A DNA stretch of 64,000 nt from Lasiosphaeria ovina (taxonomy: Eukaryota; Ascomycota; Sordariomycetes; Sordariales; Lasiosphaeriaceae). Below the pieces are notes generated by a model that was not told where the DNA came from, made no database searches, and worked only from the letters and a program-made list of their open reading frames with translations. Where the stretch lies: NCBI GenBank assembly GCA_033439765.1, contig JAULSN010000016.1:248001-312000 (forward strand), written 5' to 3'. This document shows positions 43,343 to 56,734 of the stretch, one piece after another. The stretch's first letter is position 1. Every line of letters starts with the position of its first letter. Position numbers and translations under genes: made by a program.

Positions 43343-46300
43343 GAGTCAGGTATTTTGCGGGTTGACGTTGTTGCAGGCAAAGACTGCCAAGAGAAAATTT
43401 GTGCCCTTTGCTTCTTCGTTGTTTCTTTTTCTGTTCCCTTTTTGCGGATCCCGTTTACGTCACGCGCTAGTCTGGATTAAGGCTGCTCGGCAACAAGACT
43501 GGGTCCAGGGTCGTCGTGCACGAGCTGGTATCTGGAGTGAAAAAAGCTGCACAGAAGCCCGTCAAGGCCTTGTCAGGGTGGGGTTTTATAGCATTTTACG
43601 GGTGTTTCTGGATGTGGCGAATACTCCACTTGAAGGTTAATTTTTGAGCATGCAAGGCGTCATAATTCACAGCCGTCCACTTGCTCTTTCCTATTCTAGA
43701 CATTTCTCAGTCACACCCCTACTTTGGAGCTCATGTTTAAAGAAATATGTTTGATTGATGCTAGTCGTTGCCAGGACAATTGACGGCCCTGGGGAAGAAA
43801 TAACGAAAGCCCGCATGCGCAATTACAAAGCTGGAAAATGAGGCTTTCTCGTGATATCCACAACCAACTCTGTCACGGGGTAATTTCAACCTTGTACCAA
43901 GTTTTCAAACGGTTACAAGATCAAGTGGCTGATGCGTAACGACAATCCTGAGGCCATGTATACCGCCAGCTTGTTCACTTCCCCAATGTATAGGTACCTT
44001 TGCTGTAGACCGAGAATTGATCCAGAACAGTTGACTCAACAGCATTGACCTGCCTCGTCATAACCGAGTGCCGCCTCTAATTCGCCGATATTCTTGGGCA
44101 CTGAAGCGAATCGCATGGTATCGCGGCATGTGATATTCGCGCCCGAATATAAGCACGCCTTTTGAGCCGCGTGTCGGACCTCTAAGTGTTCGATCCATCG
44201 CATATTCGTCAATTTTGACTGCAGGTCATAGGGCGTGTTACGTGTGTGTGTGGGGGGTAGGGCAGGCGACCGACCGGCATCATCTCGAGCACGACTCACG
44301 AGGAGCCTAGAGTTGGCAGGAAAGCTCTAGAACTGGCTAACGCACCTAGTTTTGCCAGTCATTCAATGGCCATTGCCAATTGGTTGGCTACGAAAGGCGT
44401 GTAAACAACAGTACGCCTATTCCTTGCCGGCAGGTGCCTAGCCGTCTAGGTATCGACCCCGTCACCCCATTAGCCGCCTCAGCTTCCACGGCGGCCGCGG
44501 ACCAACAGAAAATGGATCGTCCTCACCGGCCGGTCTGCTGGCCGCTCAATTGGCCGTCCGCCGCCTGTTTCTCTCCAGCCGAATGTTGTGACCATTTCGG
44601 GAAGACGTGCAATACATGCAGGCAGGTGCTGTGACTCCTATTCCCAGCCATTCTAAATCTCTCTATCGACGGCGGGGTGACGGCTCAATCGAGCCTCATA
44701 GGCTCGAGCTTCACCAGCGATCGAGCAACAATAACATCACCAGCGGCACACAGTGCCTGGAGCCTTACGGTGCCGTGCAATAAATTGCGTATGACATCCG
44801 CCCCGGGCTGAGCCTCCCCGGAGCCCTGGTGATTCAATGCAATGCATGCTGCACCCCGCGTGCACCGCCCGTTCACGCCACCACTCGGCCGGAGGTGGCC
44901 GCCAAACCAACCACCTCCCCGCCAAGCAAAAGAATAGAAAAAGAAGCACGCAGAGATAAAATAAGGGCGCGGGGGGCCGGAGCCAGGCAGCAACGGCTCT
45001 CTTATGTCATCAGATGTGGTCGCAGCCCTGCGCCATGAATTTATTATGAATCTGGACCTGGTGCATGGGCGGGGCAGATGCGGGCACGCCGGTGGGTTGG
45101 TCGCCGCAAGCGCCTCACAATGCGGGTTACACAGGGCCGGCTCGCTGGTTTAGGGACGGTCGGCTATAACCGGCACGGCGACAAGCTGCACGGCGACAAG
45201 CTAGTGCAGAGCTGCAGAACTGCAGAGCGTAGCTAATGTAAGGCAGCCCTGCTGTCATAGTGTTGCGTCCATGCTGGGCAAGGCTAGGACGCCTAGAACT
45301 ACAGTATTAGCTAAGGTCCGAAGAAAGAGGCTCAAGTCCAGGCCAGGGTAAGCAGCGTCCAGGCAGACAGGCAGCGCCAAAACCTTGAGACCAACCTAAG
45401 TTGGAAGAGTCATCCGGACTCTTACCGAACCGGCGGGCCATAATTAAGACGCTACGGCTGTAAGAGCTTTCTCCAGGTCCTACGGACTAATTAAGGTAGG
45501 TAGGGAGGCAGGTCGGTACGAACTAGGTCTAGGCAAAATTGCCAAGTGCAGTTGGGACCTGGGACGGACCATGACTGACCGCCCGCTCCGACTGCCTGGG
45601 TCGCTCGCTGTATTTGATTTTTGGCCCCCATCATAGGATTCGGACTTGTTGTTGAACCAACGCACTTCGCTCATTGGTGCCCAAGGCAGTGTGTGGGTGG
45701 GCGGCACCGGCCTTTGCTTCTTTCTCCTTTCTCGTTTCTCATCAATTACATGATCACACCTTCACCTTAGTAATCTCGGAGGTAGGACGCCAAGGAAGGG
45801 GGGTTAACCGAATCTCCCCGCCCACGCGCCGCGCGAGAGAAAAAACCGAGGCGACCCGGATCGTAAGCCCCCCATTCTCGTTCCTTGGCATTCCCACCTC
45901 CACGTTTTGATCCCTTCATTTTGCTACATCAGGCTCGGTTCCACCGCTTAACCCAAGGTTTCAGGGCATGCATTTGACCTAGAGGAGCCACGCGCGCTCG
46001 CTCTAGTATCAAAACGGAATACAATGTGGCCAGAAGAAGGAAAGTCAAGGTTTGGGGTGGGACACGCTGGGGGGGGAGATTAGCGCGCCCCAAGTTGCTG
46101 TCGCGGCCTGTTGGCTGATGCTTGCTGCCAACAAGAGTTACACAAGGATCCTACAGACCAAAAGAAGCGCCACGACCACGCCAGCGGCCCGCGGCAATGG
46201 TAATGGCACCGCCTGTCGAACGCGTGGCTGCGGTCTATTGTTGCACACATTCAAGGTCCGTGCCGCCAATGTTGTGACAGGCAGATAAATCATGGAAGTT

Positions 46301-49300
46301 GGAACCGGTTCCAGCGTGGCGGGTTTGTACCACCGTGTCGGGGCGGATTCTTGAACATCTGATCCTCGCGAGGCGGCGCGCCCCTGGGTACTAGTCATTC
46401 CCTGCTTTGGGAGTTGCTCCGTGATAACGGACCCTCAGGAGTCGAGAAAATTATACCCGAGGTCTGTGCCGCCAATTCCCCCATAGGCTGCAGAAGAACT
46501 CTGCAGGTGCAGGAAAGTTACTAGAGATGGCAGTGGCGATAAAAAGCCTCAGAGTATTGCCCCCCTGTCCTGACTATCGCGCGGAGGATTGCAGCTCTCC
46601 CTGTTCTCATGTTTGATTTTCCCCTGTATCACGCAGTGATCGCCCCAACTGTCGATCCAAAGATGCCTTGTGACGAATCCATAACATCGTCCTCGCGGGC
46701 TGTCTCTCCTTGGCAACGCACCAGACACTCCAGCTGAGCCGCTGGGCGCTGGCGACGGTTACTAAGAATTGAGGCACGCAATGCATCTCCCCCGCCACAC
46801 GGAGTTGATAGCTGTCGGGATCTTTGGACAACCTGAAAGCTGCAGGCAACGCTAACCGAGGAATCCGACAGACTCACCAATGGCATACCACCTGCGGTCC
46901 ATGTTGGTGCTTGTTGCGCCAAGTTGGGCCAGGCCGTAGCTGCACGATTGGAGCGAGTGGGCGGCACTGCTGTCGATGGCCAACTGCATGCCCCAAGGCA
47001 CCGGGTCAGGAGTGTTTGTGCAACAGAGATACAGGCCGGTTTAGGGGGAGTGGCTCCGTCAGCATCATGCTGCGGGTATCTCAACAGGGCCTAGATCTTA
47101 GATATAGGCCTAAAATGGCTGAGTTGTTTGACCTATGCCAGTCCGAGGTCTCTGGCCTAGCGGTTTCTAGCCAGTCGGTTGTCTATGTCTCGATTCTCGT
47201 GAGTCTTCTCTGGCAATCCCTTCATCGCTCGAGCCTGGGGCTTTGTGCTGGCAATGCCTGAGGCTTTGTGCTAGCAAGGGCTTTGTGCTAGCGATAAGAA
47301 CAACGACAAAAACGTCGGTTGGAAAAGTTGCCACCGATGGTTGTCGCAGTGCTATCGCCCCTGGCATCGTGGAAGCGCTCTCACGGCCCCCAGAGAAAAG
47401 GCATTGCTACAGCTGCAGCTACTCGGGACCATGGAGGATGCTATGGAATGATATAATTACCGGTCCTTCTCCTTGTTTTGGAGTCATAGGGGAAGACACG
47501 ACGAGGGTTACGAACCAATGCCAACATATAAAAGGAGGTTCTTCGGGGAAGGAGCATGAGTCGAATCCTTCGCGTCGTGTTTTACGTTCGTTTCCAGGAC
47601 GACGAGCCTCAAGATTCGAGTCACGCCGTATAATTGGTTGCAGTTAATTAAGTGCCACCATTTGATGACCTCTTTACGATTCCCCCACCTCGCTTCACAA
47701 GGTCAGACGGCGATTTGGAAATAGCTATATCAGGATACGGGCCCAAAGGAGGTAATCCCGCATGCACCCCGCGCCAGAAGGACGGGTCCTGCAAGCCAGA
47801 TTTCACTGTTCAGTCTAAATCTAGGCTGCAAAATGGGAGCCTCCCCAATTGGCGACTGTACAGCCGCGGCGCTTGGTGGATCATGATGAGTCTTGGCTTA
47901 ATTAACGGCTATAGCAAGATAGCAAACACTGCAGTGCAGTACAGGCCAGTAGATTGGCCGTGCTCTTTAGCCAGATTTGCCCCGTAATAGCGGCAATCAC
48001 GTTGTATCTGTCTTCTTCTTCTCCAGGCCTAGCAAATCAAGTTCTTCAATCGATGGCCGGCCCTTGGCAACGAGCGGCCCGTATTCTGGAATAGGGTGTT
48101 GAGTTGTGCCTGCATCTGCCCCTCCCCCCCCCCCCATATTGACTGGACGAACGGGATAACGGGAGCTTGTTGGCTACGGACAGTGGGGAGGCACGCGCCG
48201 GTCTAGGAGGAGAAACGAGACGTTGGTTGTTGGCCGCAATATTTATGCATGAGGAAGGAAGCATTGCAGTTGGGTCTTGGAGGCCCAACAACCAACAGCA
48301 CCCCATACTGTCAGTGATAGGAGTTCGTACTCGGCATCAAAAATGGAGTTAGGCGACCGCGCTTACATTCATACAGCCGCCCTGGAATTTCTCATGCCGC
48401 CGACTACAGGAATTAATCAATTAGCTAATCAGCCAATCTACTAATTAGGGAGAGTCCCTTCTAGGCTGCGATAGGCAACCCAATCAACAATGAGCGCAGT
48501 GACGCGGGTTGCAGATTCCGTGTCTGGGTCTAGGTTTCTTCACAAAGGGTCATTCTCAAGCAGTCTTCACGTGCTTCTAGAGAAGAGAATGCACCAAGCT
48601 CCCAATTGGGGCCTGAGCGACTGTGACCGGGTTGGTTTCCAGGCTTCAAGGCATATTATTAGGTTGCCAGTTGACTTGGTCCATGCATCTCAGCCTCCCG
48701 CCCCTGCCACAATTTGAAGGAAGCGAGCCGGGAAAAGTTGCAACTGATGAAGCGACCGCCCGATCCTTCTGGCCCCAAGGCCTATTCCTCCGCTTCCCCA
48801 CCCGATCCCGGTTGTCATTGCCTTAGCTCTCCAAGAGATGAATCTTGTGACTTGACAAGTGATGTAGTTCACCGGGCAAATATGGAAACATGACCTATGC
48901 GGAGACTCAGGAGGCAGGGCACGGCTTGCATTTTCTCAAACCATCATGATCGACAATCACCGATCTCGATCTGCTGGCATGCCTGTGCGCCTTACTGATC
49001 CCAATCTGGACAATGTGCATCTACTGCAACCCCAGGTATATGTTAGTAATTAAGGCATACTGATTCACCAGATTGGTGGCCCGGCGTACAAGCGACGAAT
49101 CAGGAGCGGCACATGGCATGAAAAAACGGAAAGGATGCAAGCACGGGAAGCATCGTAGTCTCGGTAAAGTAATCCGTGTCCAGGGAGGTAATTAGGTAGG
49201 TTGGGATCAGCAGGGGCAGTGATGAGTCAACTCGCGGCCTGGGCCGATACTCAGACAGCATCTGGATTCTAGAGTAACATGCCAGTCGGCTATCGCGCTT

Positions 49301-51829
49301 GGCAGAGTGCATGCAGATTACTGTCTGTCCAATTAAATGTGGCTGTCGTTTCAAGCTGTGGTACTCATGGACTTATGGGTATGCTACCCGAGATGCAACG
49401 CACAGGATCACGACGTTGAAACAATGCTGACATCTCAGTTCCTGTGCGTCGTCATCGATGCTCTCAAGTCTAACCGAAGGAACGATTGCCGCGAGTTGAC
49501 GCGGGCCTGGATCCGGCAGCTGACGTAAAAAGGTACAGCCACCCTACGGCCGGATTGACCTTGATACGTCACGTCACACTGCATGGACGTAGTTGGTCTG
49601 GTTCTTCTCGTGATTGAGCTGTATCTGAAACTGGTGGGGGAGGAAAAGGTACATTGGGCGTAGACTCGGGGGAGATCAAGACGATTGAGATAGGTGCCTG
49701 GCTATTTTGGGGATATGATGATTCACGTCGGGGGTGATTGTTGATGGTGATTGATGGGGCTTGAGAGGACCCGGGAACAGAGTAGAGTGGCATGAATGAC
49801 GGGCACAGGACGCTCGAGTCGGTGAGCCGATGAAGAAAACCATACACGGTGTCACGCGGACTATTGGTCGTGATCATAATAGCAGGCTACTGCAATTATC
49901 AGTCAGGGCTGCCAATGCCATGGCCGCCATCCGGGCCGAGGTGGGCGACGCAAGAGACGGAGCCATGGCAGTGCACTTGTCGGAGTGGAAAAATCAAAAT
50001 AGACATTTTGGAATTGGGGAGGAAATGTCGGTGCCTGGAAATCGTCCAATGCTCTGCACCATACAAACCTTTTTTTTTTCGCCAGTGGCAGAGTTCGGCC
50101 CGTTGGGGCGGCGAGCGTGGAGGATGGAAGTTTTCGGAAGGAGCCGACACGAGTCACTTTGGCGGCCACGGCGTCTCAAACCGATGGGAGCCTTGAGGTG
50201 GGATGCGGGATTTGGGAATTCTGATGATGGGGGTTGTTTTTCCGACTTTTTCTTTTCCTGTCGGTCTTTGCTCCCTCGCCGGCAGTTGGCAGCGTCGCCG
50301 CACCAGCATTGTGCGCAGCCGGGGATCGCGTTGGGACTGACAGGGGATGAGATGCCAATGGGATGTGGAATGGATATGTGATGGGTTGGGCCGGTGACGG
50401 GGAGCGGGGGGTGCACCAACGGTCGGGCGCTTCGACAAAATGTCTCGCTGTTGCCAATTGGGGGTTTGGGGTAAAGCTACATTGGGACAGCCCAGGACGG
50501 TCCTCTGTACAGGACTGTCGGGTGCTGAGTGTTCAGTGTGATGTGGCTCGCCCGCCGCTAAAAGTCGAGCCACAGAAAACACAAAACACAGCAAGCACAA
50601 GCCCAGAGCAGGGGAGAATCACGAGATGGGTACAGATTAGGGCCGTGAGCTAGATGTACATACGTTGCGTGTGTGCCTTGCTGGGTGCGGCAATTCACCA
50701 ATGGCGAGCGACCAGGTCCTGCACATCGAGGTGGGTAGGATGTGGTCATGTTTGCAGAGCCTCGAAGATCTCTCCCCAACAACACTTCTGCGCCGCACAA
50801 GCATCCATCCAAATCGGTCAAGGTGGGGACCAGCCCTGCCAGCCAGCCGCCCTGCAGGCGGGGACAGGGGTCAGGGGACAGGGGTCAGGGGCAGGTGCCG
50901 TTCTACGCCCCCTAGGCCGGGAGCGAACGGGGCCCCACCGAGCCCTCATCATGATTCATCCATCCAGACTCCAGCAACCGCTGGCACTGTTTTCCTTGGC
51001 CTTTTCCACTTGGATTGAATCCAACCCACTGGCTCGGGCTTGGCTGGGATCCGGCCGTGGGCACCCCACAAGCTTGCAGCCAAGGAAGGACCAACCCAAG
51101 GCAAGGCAAGTGACCATGGCATGGAAGCTAAGGTCGGGTACCTCCACCAAGGTACCCTCACCAAGGCAAGGTACCTTGACGGCGTATGTTACGCGGTGAC
51201 GAGCAGCAACCGCTCCGGCGCAAGCACACCACTGCACTTCACCCTGCGCTCTGCACCCTGCAAACTGCAAACTGCAAACTGGACACCAGGGCGTCACTCA
51301 CCTGCGTACCGACCCGGCTCCCCGCCGCCGCCGCCGCCGCTTGCTTCCTTCCCTTCGTCAACTCTGAACTCAAAAAAAGGGGGGCGGCCTGGCATCATGG
51401 CCCGCAAGGCACGCGCGGCCGCGCATCGTCCCGCACGTATATAAGAAACATGCTCGGCCTGGATGCCGTCCGAAAGAGGTATAAGTTGACCTCCAAGCTC
51501 GACACTCGATAGCATCCAGTCAAACCCAGCAGAAATTGTCTCGTCTCGGCTTGTATATCTTCCTCGACCACCTTCCTCATATTCCTCGTATCTCCTCTGA
51601 CTCCTTCCCGGCTCGTGACGGCTCGTTACATCCATCCCGTGTCGCCTCCCTGCACCAACACCACACCTCCCACGATCCTTCACGGCCAACCCGTATCCAA
51701 CACCATAAAACCTGCCCGAGCCCCGCGGCCACACATTCTTCATTCACGGCCATCAACAGCTTCATCACCGCCCGCTCGCATTCTCCACAGGATCGAACTG
51801 GAGTAAGCTATCACCGCCAAACATCCAAC
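43343..51829. other. 8.5 kb region without a convincing gene
   Basis: Many short frames on both strands, none with a domain, signal peptide or consistent codon use. Local items: a coding-like minus-strand stretch at 44036-44240, a 15-nt tandem duplication near 45172-45202, a triple repeat of GGCTTTGTGCT near 47239-47290, a C-run near 48120-48136, a G-quadruplex motif at 50860-50891, and CACCAAGGTACC-type repeats near 51137-51178. The right end (51500-51829) is the pyrimidine-rich leader of the small Cys-rich gene. Confidence 0.5.
50860..50891 (+). repeat. G-quadruplex motif, five G4 runs
   Basis: Five runs of four Gs separated by three-base loops (ACA or TCA) in a tandem duplication of a 14-mer. 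This fits the strict quadruplex pattern on the plus strand. Confidence 0.85.
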
Positions 51830-52027
51830 ATGTGCACCTGGGAGCAAACCACCTATGCCTGCGGGCACAAGAGCAAGCTCCGCCGCCAGGCCTACTCGTG
51901 CGCCATTTACACTCGGCACATATATGGCGAATGCGTCTACAGCCGCCAATATGACCGCGTGATTCCTGTCATTGACTACAAGGACTGCCCCGACTGCAGC
52001 CGGCTCTTTGAATTCGTCAACTTCTGA
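51830..52027 (+). CDS. Small Cys-rich hypothetical protein (65 aa)
   Basis: A 65-residue protein starting MCTWEQTTYACGHKSKLRRQ. Cysteines at 2, 11, 24, 35, 54 and 57, including a CxxC near the C-terminus (KDCPDCSRL) and a CGH, would suit one or two zinc sites, so a compact zinc-binding fold is possible; this is inference. No signal peptide, so it is likely intracellular. I start at the ATG at 51830 because the longer in-frame extension upstream (to 51536) is a Ser/His/Pro-rich translation of a pyrimidine-rich leader. That CT-rich, CA-rich leader over about 300 nt is typical of highly expressed fungal genes. Similar short MCTW... proteins are, I believe, common in ascomycetes, but I cannot name a function. 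Confidence 0.7.
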   Translation: MCTWEQTTYACGHKSKLRRQAYSCAIYTRHIYGECVYSRQYDRVIPVIDYKDCPDCSRLFEFVNF

Positions 52028-55000
52028 GCACGCGCACACCGAAACCACTATTTTCATCTAAGCCGCAGCTCTTTCGATCTCTCTGGCAACCGAGCACTTC
52101 AACACCACCATAATTGGCCACGCCATCCTTTTCTGCATCTTCTTTCTTCGTCAAAAGTCATGCTCACAAGGACGGAGTCCAGACCATCTGCTGTAAAGGC
52201 ACTCCTTTCTGATGTTGGCCGTTACGACTAAGACGAACTCACTCAATCACTTGCATCGGATAGACGACAACTCATCACTCGGCGCCAGTCATCCTCTTTT
52301 CTTTCTTTTTCTTTTATGAGCTCAAAAGAGCGCTGGGAAACATGGGCACAGGTAATCATGGGCATGGAAAAGGACGCATGGGCGCACGGAGCAAAGGCGG
52401 GGCATTGGATTTCTCTCTTTCATTCCATTTTTTAGACGCGGGATTATCATGGGCGGAGACTTTGGGCTTCCGTTTCCTCAGATGCCCAAGGACTTGGGTA
52501 TCGGGAGGGTGGTGCATTATCAGGGGCGCAAGAGCGGCAACAACATACCTTCTTTTCACGGCTCAATTCGGCGAGATACACGACAATTCGTTTCCAGATA
52601 CATACTTGAAACTCAACACACGGGCAGCATTGCAGGATAGCGGGGAACAGGATAGACAAGGGCTCACATTTACATGGGGGAGGGACCGAAAGCATTTGGA
52701 CAGGTGCACAAAGATCTTCTTTTTCTCCTTTTAATTTGTCTTCCCATAGTGATTTCATAGACACTATTTATTTGTATTCTTCGTTCGATAAATTGCAAAT
52801 ACCTTATCGCTTGTGGTGCAATTTCTCACGAATACGCTGCGGGCCAAGGCCCCTAAGCCCACGAATTCTTCCAAATCACCAAAACCCATGTCTCTTTTCC
52901 GCAAACGCTCAAACCACCCCGCACGCATGATTATGCATAACAAGAGACTACCCGTGCGCATGCTGTTAGTGTTAAACCACGTCCTTCTCTCATCGGCAAG
53001 CATGTCAAAGAAAGGTGTGGTGTCGAGCACACCAAGAAGAAAAAAAGAATCCGTGGATGACGTCGTTGAGGCCAGACCCACTTTCCCCTTTTGACGCACA
53101 GTCGAACACGACACAGCCACCGGCGTGCCGCCGCCTGCCGAGAGGGCACTTGCGAAGTTGGGAATTACCTAAGCTCTTCACTCCATCCACCTGCCGCAGC
53201 CATCTCGTCTCGGCTTTGCCCAATACCACTCTCTCTCGAACGGATGGGACGACGGCCCTGCGGACGACAGCACTGAACAGACGATAGCACGGTACTGGCG
53301 GGAATGCACTGTGGCGAATGCGGATGAGGGGGGGGAGGATGGGTGGGGTGGGCCGCACCCACTGTAATGGAAGCTTCCCCCCCCCTTGCAGGATGCATGG
53401 AAGCCGCAGTCAATTGAAGGTTCGTGCCTCGCAAACCGTCAGCGTTCGCTGTTTCAGAGGCGAGCGCCACGTTGTCCCAGCTGAAAGGTGAGCCACCGGG
53501 CAATCCGCGCATCATGCACTCCAGTGTTCTGTTGCGGTAACGCGGTTTCACTTCTATTTTTGAGGTCGCAGCCGGGGGGGGGGCGCCGCAGTTGTGCATC
53601 TTAAAGCCACCGGGTTTTACGTCCGGACGTTCACTTTGTTGTTCGTTTTGGGGGTTAACACCAATATTTTCTCTTTCCCTTGCCTTTCTTCCTCTCCCCC
53701 ATCAACCGGCCGCAGCAAGCCGGTGCCGCTCACTCACTTTAGCTTTTTGGCAGGGGAAGGATGCCAGCAGCAGAAGGAGAGACGCGGACAAGCGAATCAA
53801 CGGGCCGACCTCACCAACAACATCAGGAGCGCTTGTCTGGCGCCGAATCGATCAACCCTGCAGCGCGATCCTTCGCCCTTCTTGGAGGGAATGGATGGGT
53901 TTCCGCCCCAAAACCCACTCTCGCAATGGCCCGACGATGGCGAGGGAAAAAAAGCGCCCACTCACCCACGCGTAATGGCTCCGTAACATTACTAACAAAC
54001 CGCCATGTGGCGCTTGTGGGCATGGGTACTGTACGCATCATCGCGTCTAAAAACTCTGGCCAGCTGCCACTTGCCAGCAATGTCAGCAAATTGGCGCCGT
54101 TTTGGGCGTATTTTTCGTGGATTGTTGGATAAGCGCCGTTATCGCCGGCGCCACAAGTCCAGGCCCCGAGGTAGTCAGTCGGCGTTGGTACATATGGATA
54201 CGTGGGTGAACGGGACAATCTAGCTCCTCCAACTTCCAAGCGACACCAGAAGGGCTAACGCCAGGCTGCAGCCGCAGCATATCACCCCCATATAGGTGGC
54301 GGTTTGTTGGTTGCTCATCTCTCTTGAGGGAACTGGTAGTCTGGTTCTAGTAAACACATACGACTGGATGTGACGACCGTTGGGCGTTGGCACTGCGTAC
54401 CCTGTCACCTCGGCGCTTATTAGGGTACTAGCCGCGCTAATCACGGCTTGTTGGGCCCTGGGAGCCCCGGCGATCTCTGGGTACAGAGCAAATTTACAGG
54501 GCATCTCCGCATCAGTGGCGGAGGAGCTACAGGGTGCTTCAGGGACGCCCGCTCCGGGATTGCCGGGTGCCATCACCAACTTCCAGGGTGGTGGTGTTTG
54601 TTTGCTTTGCCGTCGACGCCGAGGGCACCAACACACACGAGGACTGCAGGCGGTCTGAAAAGGCTGGCCAAGAAGCGGCGATTGCGCGCAGCCACTTACA
54701 CCTCGGAATGGAATGGACTGATTCATGCACTTCACAGCCTGGAAGTCATGTGAGCGACCCAGCGCTCTTTCCCGCGGGCCTGCACGTATTCCGTACTCCG
54801 GTACGGAGGAGCTGACCGATTGCGCAAGGCGCATACGTACTTTAACCTACCTTACCTTACCTTAAGTATCTGCTTTCAGCAAAAACTCGGTGCGCGCATT
54901 GGTGAGACCGCGCAACTTGCCGTGGTCCCGCGGATTTCCGCAAGACCCGATCCCCAGTTATTTCGTTCTTCACGTGAAAGACGGCCTTCAAAGTGGCCAG

Positions 55001-56734
55001 CAGCCCCGCGCCGCACCCGCCTGGCAGCCCGGAATCAAGTCACTGCGCTCGGATTTCCCTTATTGGACAGGGCACCCCCAACCCGGCCCAAGCAGGAGCA
55101 GACCGAGAGAGTTGCCCTTTTCAGCCACACACCGCTGCGGGTGGCCACATTCCCACGCCCTAGCCAGGTTTCACAGCCAGCACCTCACATTAATTATATG
55201 GATGGAAGACTGCATTTTCCCAAGTGAGCCCCAAGTTTCGAGACAGACTATTCTGCAATGCCCCCAACTCGTATTTTGTCCCCTTTGTCATCCCAGAGCC
55301 AACGACCAATAACCGAATGCGGAGATGGATGGCGGGTGGCTGCAGGGCGTTGGGCTGTTTCGCACTCGCATGCGCTGCTGCAAGCAATTTGAACTGACTT
55401 CCACGTTGTAGACCTGGGATTAAGTGCAACTGCCACAACAATTTGCCCGTGGCTGAACCTGTAATCCGGGTGTTTTTTTTTTTTTTTTTTTTTGTGAGCC
55501 TGTTGGGCGCGTTGGGGCTGCCATTTCCATTTTCCGGGGGGTTCGCTGATGTTACCTTACCCGGGGCCGCAGAAGTTGATGCTCGCCAGCTCCCGTGTCC
55601 CGAATTGGTGGAACTATGTAAGGACTTGTTTCTTCCGTAACACGACAGGACGCACGCCACTAACAGTCAATAACAAGAATCCGTGTCGAAAATTTAACCA
55701 GCTGCGAGGATATGGCAAGGCAAGTGTGTTGGCAACAGGGTGTGACGAACCGAACCAACTGCGCAATTTAACACAGAACCGTCAGGAACAGAAGCCAGCA
55801 GCACACTTGAGTTGGTAGGGTCGGTTACACTGCACCTCGCCGCCCTCTCTCGACTATAGACCAAATTCACTAGCATAGATTAAACGCCGATCGGCGATCG
55901 GGGTCGCCGATATCAACAAGGCGTTTTTGCGATTGAACAAAGCGCATAATCACGTGCCCTGCAAGAATCGAGGCTGGGCTCGGAAAATGACGTTGAGGTA
56001 TCGGATGGGGACGGAGCGCGGACTTGGTTGTCGGACAGATGCAAAATGTAGCCCTCCAAAGCAGCAAAATTGCCTTACAAGTGTCAACCGGGCGGCTCCC
56101 TGCTTTTGCGAGGTGAGCTTGGTGGGAGACGCACCCGGAATCCCCATGGCGTGGACTTCGGACAATGACAGAAAACAGGACGTTCGGACGAGGCGACATC
56201 GGCCTGGATGTGCATCTTTAAGTACGAACAAGTTTCAATAAAACAAAACAGGATCAGGCTGATTGCGCACCCAGCGGCAGAGTCGGGCAGACTGCCGGAT
56301 TTTCCACCGGCGCGGCCCGGTCGCTAAAGGAGATACGGGATGAACTCGGACTACGGACCGAAGTCTTCGGTCTCGGGACATCAGACGGCCAGGTAGACTC
56401 GCGACTCGGCTCGGGCTGAGCACCACCGCCCGGCCCGCATCCTTCGGACATGTGAGCAAGTTTCGTGGGCGGTTATTAATTAGATTCCCTCGCCAAACTG
56501 TTTCAAGAGGCTGTTTTTAAGCAGCTGGACACCGTCAGCCTAATTCTTGTGAGTGTGCCTCTTGGATATGGACATCTCAATAATGTTTGTTCGGTTTATC
56601 TGGCGGAGTGGAGTATGGTGTCTCTTACCTCGGTTACCCCTGAAACCCACATGAAAGGAAATTTCCCAAATGCCGCACACAGGATGGAGCCTTGAGAGGA
56701 ATTGCCGCACATGTCCTCCATCAAAAACAGAATA
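52028..56734. other. 4.7 kb region without a convincing gene
   Basis: The left 300 nt is a likely 3' UTR. Frames at 53592-53986 and 54220-54834 were considered and not called. A T21 tract lies at 55473-55493 and a TTACC pentamer run near 54845-54865. Nothing else supported. Confidence 0.5.

Noticed and set aside
47540..47640. GAGTCGAATCC-type B-box-like word
   Set aside because: No A box or cloverleaf at the proper distance.
49830..50381. 183-codon plus-strand frame
   Set aside because: Includes a T-run translated as poly-Phe and overlaps several frames on the other strand; no domain.
54220..54834. 204-codon minus-strand frame with a hydrophobic C-terminus
   Set aside because: Ends in a possible membrane helix, but the N-terminal half has random-looking composition and codon use is mixed; support is too weak to call a gene.
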